Assembly (NCBI GenBank): GCA_029287755.1
Contig: JARFQM010000319.1
Location: 1 to 5,064, forward strand
Direction of reading: 5' to 3'
DNA: 5,064 nucleotides
DNA from: Desulfofustis sp.
Lineage (GTDB): Bacteria; Desulfobacterota; Desulfobulbia; Desulfobulbales; Desulfocapsaceae
Shown: positions 1 through 5,064 of the stretch, one piece after another
Layout of the letters: each line of letters starts with the position of its first letter
How positions within the stretch are numbered: the stretch's first letter is position 1
Made by a program: the position numbers and the translations under genes
Notes under the pieces: generated by a model
Told to the model about the DNA's origin: nothing
Databases searched by the model: none
The model's input: only the letters and a program-made list of their open reading frames with translations

Positions 1-2052
1 ACCCCTGAGAGCCTGGAAACCGAGCAGGAACCGGTTTACAAGGTTGAAACCACCATCAAGGCGGACTGGATGGTCTATGACGTCGTCCTGAACACCATAA
101 AAGCGCGGGGCAATGTCTCCGTCGAGGCCGACGACCAAGCGATCTTCGCCGAGCAGGCCACGGTCAACCTGGAACAGGAAACCGGTACATTCAAGAAAGC
201 GACCATTCTCGGCAGCGAGAAAGATCTTCACCTGGAAGCCGAGGTGATCGAAAAGATCGGTTTCAAAACCTATCACCTTGAAGACGGCTGGGTAATCACC
301 TGTAAGATTCCGGAAGGCAAAAAGGCGCCCTGGAGTTTCGCTGCCAGTGACGCGGTGATCGAACAGGATGGGTATGCGAAACTCAAGCATGCCCGCTTTC
401 GCATCAAGGATGTGCCGATATTCTATTCGCCCTATCTGGTTTTACCTGCCAAGAACAAGCGAGAGACGGGATTTCTGCTGCCCGAGTTGAGCGTGGGCGA
501 ATTCAGCGGTTTCGGCCTCAACCTGCCGTTCTTCTGGAATATCTCGGATTCCACGGACCTGACCATCTACACCCAGTATTTCGCCAATCGCGGCTACATG
601 CCGGGCCTCGAATTCCGCTACATCATCGATCCCAACGACAAAGGCCTGGCGATGGCCAACTATCTCTCCGATGATCTCAGCGATCCTGCGGAAACCGACT
701 ATTACGAGGAGACAGGCTATACCCACGACAACAAGGATCGCTATTGGTTCCGCGCCAAGGCGGATCAGGATTTCGGCCCTTCCTGGACCTCCCGGCTCGA
801 TCTGGATATAGTCTCGGACCGTGACTACCTGAGAGAGTTCAACACCGGTCTCACCGGCTACAAAAACAGCAACGATCAGTTTCTGGACACCTTCGGCCGC
901 AGTCTTGAAAACAAGACCGACGATCAGCGTACCAACCGTTTCGGTGTACAGCGGTCCTGGGGTTCCACCTCTCTGGAAGCCCGCCTGCTGGGCATCAACG
1001 ATGTCCGTACAGATGCGGCTAAATTCGATGCGGACGGCAATGAAAATCCCTCCCCGCTCTGGAACCTGCCCGCCATCGACTACACCGGTACGCTGCCGTT
1101 CGAGAATCTATGGGACATGACCCTGCAGTGGAATACCGATTACGTCAATTTCTGGCGTGAAGAGGGAATCGGCGGGCATCGTTACGACATCTATCCGACC
1201 CTCAGCGCCCCGCTGCCGATCAGCCCTTATCTTGAATCGCGGGCCGAACTGGGCCTCCGCGACACCTACTATATTGTCCAGGAGTATGGTGAAGCGCAAT
1301 GGGATGAAAGCGACTCTCAGAATCGGCTTCTCTTTGACGTAAAGGCCGAAATTGGTACCACCCTGATGCGCACCTTCGCCCTATCGGGGGAGAGCATGAC
1401 CGGCTTGAGCCACCAGGTTCGTCCCTTCGTCGAGTACGACTATCTGCCCGATGTCGATCAGGATGACCTGCCCAGTTTCGACGGAGTGGACCGGATCGGG
1501 GAACAGAATCAGCTGTCCTACGGGATCGACAATTTCTTCACGGCCCTCTCCGGCGACAACACCGATCGAGAGTATGGCTGGTTTAAAATCACCCAGAACT
1601 ACAGTTTTATCGATTCCCGCTCCGATGAGCCGTTCTCAGACATCAATCTGGATATCAAGTGGATCCCCATCAAGTTCCTCAATTTCCAGTACAGGACCGA
1701 TTACGATGTCTACGATACCATCTTCGTCCTGCATGACTTTGACAGTTCCTTCAGATCCAGACGCGGCGATCTCTTCGGGCTTGAATATTACTTCAAAGAC
1801 AACGGTGAACAAGACGATACCAACCAGATCAATGCTTACATAGAGGCAGCTCTATTCTCGAGCCTCAGGGCCAAGTTCAACATCGAACATTCGATTGCCA
1901 ACGAGGAAACGAACGAAGCGAATATTTCGCTGCTCTATCGAGCCTTGTGCTGGTCGGTTGAACTGGGATCGCAATACACTCCTGAAGAAACCCAGTTCAT
2001 GCTGATCTTCAGTCTCGCCAACCTTGGCAGCCCCTTTAAGTTCTACTATTAA
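1..2052 (+). CDS. lptD: LPS-assembly protein LptD (outer-membrane LPS translocon), 5'-partial
   Basis: LptD is the outer-membrane beta-barrel that, with the lipoprotein LptE, receives lipopolysaccharide from the periplasmic Lpt bridge and inserts it into the outer leaflet. The frame is open from base 1, so the true start and signal peptide lie upstream; the ATG at 70 falls inside the N-terminal OstA/LptA-like domain and is not the start. 683 residues are visible (E. coli LptD is 784). Numbering from base 1, residues ~10-110 form the beta-jellyroll domain. The barrel-entry motif PIFYSPYLVLP is at 139-149, followed by KRETGFLLP (153-161). HQVRP (471-475) and GVDRIGEQNQ (495-504) resemble the E. 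coli GLDRIASANQ region. The C-terminus is rich in alternating hydrophobic residues, like a barrel-assembly signal. Only two cysteines are visible, C101 and C650, matching the places where LptD forms its inter-domain disulfide. It is the first gene seen in a tight + strand cluster. Family assignment is very secure. Confidence 0.96.
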   Translation, partial: TPESLETEQEPVYKVETTIKADWMVYDVVLNTIKARGNVSVEADDQAIFAEQATVNLEQETGTFKKATILGSEKDLHLEAEVIEKIGFKTYHLEDGWVITCKIPEGKKAPWSFAASDAVIEQDGYAKLKHARFRIKDVPIFYSPYLVLPAKNKRETGFLLPELSVGEFSGFGLNLPFFWNISDSTDLTIYTQYFANRGYMPGLEFRYIIDPNDKGLAMANYLSDDLSDPAETDYYEETGYTHDNKDRYWFRAKADQDFGPSWTSRLDLDIVSDRDYLREFNTGLTGYKNSNDQFLDTFGRSLENKTDDQRTNRFGVQRSWGSTSLEARLLGINDVRTDAAKFDADGNENPSPLWNLPAIDYTGTLPFENLWDMTLQWNTDYVNFWREEGIGGHRYDIYPTLSAPLPISPYLESRAELGLRDTYYIVQEYGEAQWDESDSQNRLLFDVKAEIGTTLMRTFALSGESMTGLSHQVRPFVEYDYLPDVDQDDLPSFDGVDRIGEQNQLSYGIDNFFTALSGDNTDREYGWFKITQNYSFIDSRSDEPFSDINLDIKWIPIKFLNFQYRTDYDVYDTIFVLHDFDSSFRSRRGDLFGLEYYFKDNGEQDDTNQINAYIEAALFSSLRAKFNIEHSIANEETNEANISLLYRALCWSVELGSQYTPEETQFMLIFSLANLGSPFKFYY

Positions 2053-2082
2053 CATATGGCCCCCGTTTAGTTCAGCTGCTTC
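2053..2082 (+). other. lptD to DHH-gene junction, 30 bases
   Basis: This short gap shows no hairpin followed by a T-run, no convincing promoter boxes and no clear Shine-Dalgarno sequence. It contains a minimal ATG-to-TAG reading frame of four codons plus stop (2056-2070), in the same frame as the following gene. The in-frame TAG at 2068-2070 bars any longer upstream start for that gene. The simplest reading is cotranscription of lptD with the genes downstream. Confidence 0.5.
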
Positions 2083-3069
2083 ATGGTTGCTCGAGAAAAG
2101 ACCGCCCAGCCCGCCCGTTACGACGTTTTCAACGGCGATGCCGACGGGATCTGCAGTCTGCATCAGCTGCGCCTGGCAGAACCGGTTCCGGATGCGGTTC
2201 TGGTGACCGGTGTGAAGCGTGACATCGCCCTTCTCAGGAGAATTGAAGAGGTGGGCAACAGCCTTGTCACCGTGCTGGACATCTCCATGCACGTCAACAA
2301 TGCGTCCCTGCGGGAACTTCTAGACCGCAATAACGAAGTGGTCTACATCGACCACCATTACGCCGGCGACATACCTGATTCTCCTCTTTTAACTGCCTAC
2401 ATAGAGCCCCAACCCGACCGCTGCACCTCACTGATCGTCGATGCACTGCTCGATGGGAAATACCGACTTTGGGCCATCTGCGCCGCCTTTGGTGATAATC
2501 TGCATCCGGTGGCGGCCAGCGCCGCCTCTGAGCTGTCACTTTCTGCAGAGCAGACCGCCAAACTAAGAGAAATCGGAGAATTGCTTAATTACAACGGCTA
2601 TGGGGCCCAGTTGGAAGATCTCTACTTCAGCCCCGACTATCTCTACAGCGCGGTCAGAAAATATCGCGATCCTTTTGACTTTTCAGAGGAATCCCATACT
2701 CTTAAAACACTGAAGACCGGCTATGAAAATGATATGAGCCTTGCTCTGGAGCAGAGCGTATTTGCCCGCAATGGCGACAACCGGGTCTATCGTTTCCCGG
2801 ACAGTCCCTGGTCAAGGCGTGTATCGGGCGTATTTGCCAATCACAAAGCCAGGGAAAATCCGGCAGGTGCCCATGCCATGATTACCGAAAACGGCGACGG
2901 TTCACTGAGAATCAGCGTCCGGGCACCCATCAGAGATAAGCGCGGCGCCGACACCCTCTGCCTGTCATTTCCGAGCGGCGGCGGACGAGCTGCGGCGGCC
3001 GGCATCAATGCCCTACCCGAGGATATGCTGGGTGAGTTTATCGACCGTTTCAACGCAACTTATGAGTAG
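2083..3069 (+). CDS. DHH/DHHA1 family phosphoesterase, substrate unknown
   Basis: This is a DHH-superfamily phosphoesterase, related to RecJ and the NrnA/GdpP nucleases, that should use two metal ions to cleave phosphodiester bonds; the actual substrate is not known. At 328 residues it is close to the size of NrnA-like two-domain proteins. Visible motifs are NGDADG with D19 and D21 (motif I), VLDIS with D66 (motif II), the signature D90-H91-H92 (motif III) and FGDN with D138 (motif IV). A C-terminal DHHA1 domain ends in a glycine-rich loop, GGGRAAAAGI (299-308), where RecJ and NrnA usually have His instead of Arg302. There is no signal peptide or membrane segment, so it should act in the cytoplasm. 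ATG 2083 is chosen because an in-frame stop lies 12 bases upstream and no other start codon precedes motif I; a Shine-Dalgarno sequence is not evident. Its end overlaps mltB. Similar proteins are sometimes labelled acetyltransferases in databases, which these motifs do not support. The family call is firm; the function is open. Confidence 0.92.
   Translation: MVAREKTAQPARYDVFNGDADGICSLHQLRLAEPVPDAVLVTGVKRDIALLRRIEEVGNSLVTVLDISMHVNNASLRELLDRNNEVVYIDHHYAGDIPDSPLLTAYIEPQPDRCTSLIVDALLDGKYRLWAICAAFGDNLHPVAASAASELSLSAEQTAKLREIGELLNYNGYGAQLEDLYFSPDYLYSAVRKYRDPFDFSEESHTLKTLKTGYENDMSLALEQSVFARNGDNRVYRFPDSPWSRRVSGVFANHKARENPAGAHAMITENGDGSLRISVRAPIRDKRGADTLCLSFPSGGGRAAAAGINALPEDMLGEFIDRFNATYE
3062..3069 (+). 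other. 8-base stop/start overlap between DHH gene and mltB
   Basis: The sequence ATGAGTAG joins the proposed mltB start (ATG 3062-3064) to the stop of the preceding gene (TAG 3067-3069). Such overlaps commonly allow ribosomes finishing one gene to start the next. No strong Shine-Dalgarno sequence precedes this ATG, which fits coupling but also leaves room for in-frame starts at ATG 3077 or GTG 3098. An ATG at 3008 in the same frame would need a 62-base overlap and a long leader, so it is unlikely. Confidence 0.5.
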
Positions 3070-3217
3070 CGGCCCCATGTCGATTTCCCGGCACCGGGTG
3101 AGCCCGCTGACGCCTACAGCTGCTCTTCCCTGCTCCGCCCTCTGCCAGAGACTTCTCTCGCTGCTCTGCGCGGCTCTCATCCTTTTCTGTCTTGGTGCGC
3201 CGCTTGCAGTCGGTGCC
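3062..3217 (+). other. Predicted Sec signal peptide of MltB-like protein
   Basis: From ATG 3062 the first 52 residues contain an unusually long, weakly basic leader (R10, H11, R12, R30), a leucine-rich core (about 31-48) and a V-G-A cleavage site before Glu53. Starting at ATG 3077 or GTG 3098 would shorten the leader to a more usual length while keeping the core and site. Four cysteines (24, 28, 36, 43) lie in this segment, but none has Gly, Ala or Ser at the preceding position, so none fits a lipobox. Confidence 0.65.
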
Positions 3218-4183
3218 GAAAAAACCAAGGCTGCCGATCTGGTAGAGGACGGTGAGGCTATCGATCTCACCAGTGACCGTTACGCGCTCCTTTTTGAAGA
3301 ACTCCAGGCTGAACATAGGTTCAGCCGGAATGAACTTGACAGGTGGTTTACCGGCGTCCGTATCGACAAGAGGGTGCTCGAGCTGATGGATCACCAGTGG
3401 GAGGCGAAGCCTTACTACCAGTACCGCCCGTTGTTCGTGACCCGAAAAATCATTGCCAAAGGCAGGAAGATGCTGGTCAAGCATGAGGCTCTGCTCGACC
3501 GTATCGAGGACCGCTTCGGGGTGGAAAGAGAAGTGATCATCGCCATCTGGGGGATAGAATCACGCTTTGGCAGCCATCGCGGCAGTTTCAACGTATTCGA
3601 GACTCTCAACACCCTGTTTGATGCCTATCCGAGGCGCTCTTCCTTTTTTAGGGAGCAACTTGTCTACTTTCTCATTGTCTGCCGCGAGAACAATATGGAT
3701 CCTCTGAAAATAAAAGGCTCCTATGCCGGTGCGTTCGGCCAGACCCAGTTCATTCCTTCGAGTTTCCACGAGTATGCGGTCAGTTTCGACGACGATGCAA
3801 TTCGAGACGTGTTCAATTCCACTGAGGACGTACTCGCCTCCATCGCCAATTATTTGCGCCGCTTTGGCTGGACATTGAACACCCCTGTGTATGTGGATAT
3901 CGGCCCAGAGCTGAAGACCCAGGAATTGATCAGCGCCAACCTCAAAGGCCGGAAAGGCACGGTGGACTACCGTGTGGTTTCCGCAGCCCAGGGTGTTGAT
4001 TTGTCGGCTCCGCCTGAGAACAGGGAACTCACCATAGTCGGCCTGGAAATTGACCCGGCCCTGGGTGGCGGCTACCGGTATGTGGCCGGCTACCCCAATT
4101 TTCAGGCCATTACCGAGTGGAACCACTCCAACCGTTATGCCATGGCCGTCACCGAGCTGGCCGAGGCAATTAGAATCCCCTAA
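3062..4183 (+). CDS. mltB: Lytic murein transglycosylase B-like (GH103, SLT_2 domain)
   Basis: This enzyme should cleave the beta-1,4 bond between N-acetylmuramic acid and N-acetylglucosamine in peptidoglycan without water, leaving 1,6-anhydromuramic ends. With the start at 3062 it has 373 residues. A hydrophobic segment (about 31-48) and a V-G-A site predict signal-peptidase I cleavage after A52. No lipobox is present, so unlike E. coli MltB it looks soluble and periplasmic. The SLT_2 catalytic domain fills most of the rest. AIWGIESRFGSHRG contains the predicted catalytic Glu166 (E. coli Slt35 Glu162 equivalent), and GSYAGAFGQTQFIPSSF (GAFGQTQFIPS at 223-233) is the family's substrate-binding motif. 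SIANYLRRFGW follows the region matching the calcium loop of Slt35, which is altered here (241-252). No C-terminal peptidoglycan-binding domain is seen. It overlaps the DHH gene and ends four bases before mltA. The family is secure; the exact start is not. Confidence 0.93.
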   Translation: MSSGPMSISRHRVSPLTPTAALPCSALCQRLLSLLCAALILFCLGAPLAVGAEKTKAADLVEDGEAIDLTSDRYALLFEELQAEHRFSRNELDRWFTGVRIDKRVLELMDHQWEAKPYYQYRPLFVTRKIIAKGRKMLVKHEALLDRIEDRFGVEREVIIAIWGIESRFGSHRGSFNVFETLNTLFDAYPRRSSFFREQLVYFLIVCRENNMDPLKIKGSYAGAFGQTQFIPSSFHEYAVSFDDDAIRDVFNSTEDVLASIANYLRRFGWTLNTPVYVDIGPELKTQELISANLKGRKGTVDYRVVSAAQGVDLSAPPENRELTIVGLEIDPALGGGYRYVAGYPNFQAITEWNHSNRYAMAVTELAEAIRIP

Positions 4184-4187
4184 CCCC

Positions 4188-5064
4188 ATGGCCAGCGGAT
4201 CTGCTTGCCTCGGTTACGGCTGTCTGGTTCCCCTGGTTCTCCTCCTGGTTCTGCTTACCAACCCCCTGCTTTCGAGTTGTGCTCATGTTGAATCCACCCT
4301 GGTGGAGATCGACCATGGTGGTTCGCCTTTTTTCATTGACGACGCCTCCCAGGATAGTCTCATCGATGCCATCGACCGTCACCTCACCTACCTGAGCCTT
4401 ACTTCCAAAGCTGATCAGGCCGACCGGATCTCGGGTATTCCCCGGGATGAATATCACCGCTCACTGGCGACCTTCAAGCAGCTTCTCATCAGCAACCCCG
4501 ATCCCATCAGGCTCAATCAGCTCATCAGATCTCATTTCCAGCTTTACCAGGCCGCAGGGCGCGATGGTAATCATGGCATGCTGGTTACTGGTTATTACGA
4601 GCCTGTTTTTCCAGGAAGCCTGGAACAAACACCCACCTATCGATATCCCCTCTATGGAGTTCCAGATGCACTTCTCACCTCCTATCAAGGAACGAAAAAG
4701 TCGGGTCGGCTTGATGAAAACGACCGATTTGTCCCGTTCTGGACTCGTCGCGAGATCGAAACCAGCAATCCGCTCAGTGGCAGTGAACTGGTCTGGCTCA
4801 AGGACAGGTTCGATGCCTACCTGCTGCATATTCAGGGCTCCGGCCGCATTCTTCTGCCCGACGGCACCACCCGGGCACTCCACTTTGGCGCTTCAAACGG
4901 TTTGACCTACCGCAGCCTCGGCAAATTGTTCGTTGATGAAAAGATCATGACCAGAGAGGAGGTCAGCATCGATGCCATCAGGGACTATTTCATTTCTCAT
5001 CCAGACCAGATGGAACGCATGCTCCACCACAACCCCCGCTACACCTTCTTCAAGTGGGGAGACA
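4188..5064 (+). CDS. mltA: Membrane-bound lytic murein transglycosylase A (GH102), 3'-partial
   Basis: MltA is an outer-membrane lipoprotein that cuts peptidoglycan glycan strands to 1,6-anhydromuramic products. The frame starts at ATG 4188 and stays open to the window end, giving 292 codons of a protein of about 365 residues in E. coli. A hydrophobic signal segment leads to the lipobox L28-S29-S30-C31, so Cys31 should be lipidated; Ala at +2 rather than Asp favours sorting to the outer membrane. Family motifs are TGYYEP (134-139), QGSGRI (216-221) followed by D225-G226, and NPRYTFF (282-288). The catalytic Asp of the family (Asp308 in E. coli) lies in the 3D-like C-terminal part beyond this window, so activity cannot be confirmed. 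It begins four bases after the mltB stop, with no strong Shine-Dalgarno sequence, consistent with coupled translation. The two adjacent transglycosylases come from unrelated folds. Family identification is secure. Confidence 0.94.
   Translation, partial: MASGSACLGYGCLVPLVLLLVLLTNPLLSSCAHVESTLVEIDHGGSPFFIDDASQDSLIDAIDRHLTYLSLTSKADQADRISGIPRDEYHRSLATFKQLLISNPDPIRLNQLIRSHFQLYQAAGRDGNHGMLVTGYYEPVFPGSLEQTPTYRYPLYGVPDALLTSYQGTKKSGRLDENDRFVPFWTRREIETSNPLSGSELVWLKDRFDAYLLHIQGSGRILLPDGTTRALHFGASNGLTYRSLGKLFVDEKIMTREEVSIDAIRDYFISHPDQMERMLHHNPRYTFFKWGD
4224..4251 (+). repeat. Three direct copies of CTGGTTC inside the mltA signal-peptide region
   Basis: CTGGTTC occurs at 4224, 4233 and 4245, each in the same codon phase, encoding repeated Leu-Val pairs in the hydrophobic core of the signal peptide. 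The spacings are 9 and 12 bases, so gain or loss of a unit would keep the frame and only change the length of the hydrophobic core. It may simply reflect a leucine/valine-rich coding need. Confidence 0.45.
4269..4280 (+). other. Lipobox of MltA (L-S-S-C)
   Basis: The codons encode Leu28-Ser29-Ser30-Cys31 right after the hydrophobic segment, matching the bacterial lipobox consensus [LVI][ASTVI][GAS]C. Signal peptidase II would cut before Cys31. The next residues are Ala-His, without the Asp at +2 that keeps many proteobacterial lipoproteins in the inner membrane, so outer-membrane placement is expected. Confidence 0.85.

Noticed and set aside
70..72. ATG at 70 as the lptD start
   Set aside because: The frame is open back to base 1 with OstA-like sequence before this Met, and no signal peptide follows it, although LptD must be exported.
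2053..2082. Terminator or promoter between lptD and the DHH gene
   Set aside because: No stem-loop with a T-run and no spaced -35/-10 pair could be found in this short gap.
1852..2292. Minus-strand open frame of 146 codons across the lptD/DHH junction
   Set aside because: It overlaps two clear genes, including the conserved LptD C-terminus and DHH motifs I and II, and has no recognisable domain.
3008..3061. Upstream ATG at 3008 as the start of the MltB-like gene
   Set aside because: It would need a 62-base overlap with the DHH gene and place an extra 18 residues before an already long signal peptide; ATG 3062 gives a standard short stop/start overlap.
3560..4189. Minus-strand open frame of 209 codons opposite mltB
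   Set aside because: It lies wholly opposite a well-supported catalytic domain on the + strand, shows no recognisable motif, and is typical of open antisense frames in GC-rich coding DNA.
4447..4905. Plus-strand open frame of 152 codons inside mltA
   Set aside because: The other + frame carries lipobox, TGYYEP, QGSGRI and NPRYTFF motifs of MltA without interruption; this frame is a low-complexity serine-rich shadow.

Overview
The window is a compact, one-strand block of cell-envelope genes from a Gram-negative bacterium with moderately GC-rich DNA. It holds four protein-coding genes, all on the + strand and almost touching, and reads as part of one operon that continues past both ends. The order is lptD (5'-truncated), a DHH/DHHA1 phosphoesterase gene, mltB, and mltA (3'-truncated). 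No RNA gene, insertion sequence, CRISPR array, internal terminator or clear internal promoter was seen.

Layout: positions 1-2052 encode the LptD outer-membrane lipopolysaccharide translocon without its first residues. After a 30-base gap, 2083-3069 encodes a DHH/DHHA1 protein of 328 residues. Its stop overlaps by 8 bases the likely start of an MltB-type lytic transglycosylase (3062-4183). Only four bases separate that gene from an MltA-type lipoprotein lytic transglycosylase, which starts at 4188 and is still open at 5064. No stretch over 300 bases is without a gene.

Three products belong to the envelope. LptD places lipopolysaccharide in the outer leaflet of the outer membrane. MltB and MltA cleave peptidoglycan glycan strands in the periplasm and at the inner face of the outer membrane. 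The DHH protein has no export signal and should be cytoplasmic; its substrate cannot be read from sequence. Joint expression would tie outer-membrane assembly to wall remodelling, but this is inferred from gene order alone.

Taxonomy: LptD, MltA and MltB together indicate a diderm with lipopolysaccharide. From recall of related proteins, the LptD sequence style and the absence of the surA/pdxA neighbours typical of enterobacterial lptD suggest Desulfobacterota (former Deltaproteobacteria) rather than an enteric gammaproteobacterium. This is a moderate-confidence inference. The region looks like ordinary core genome; no convincing undescribed system was found. The points most worth a second look are the tandem transglycosylases, an altered DHHA1 signature, a degenerate calcium-loop region in MltB, and a two-cysteine LptD.
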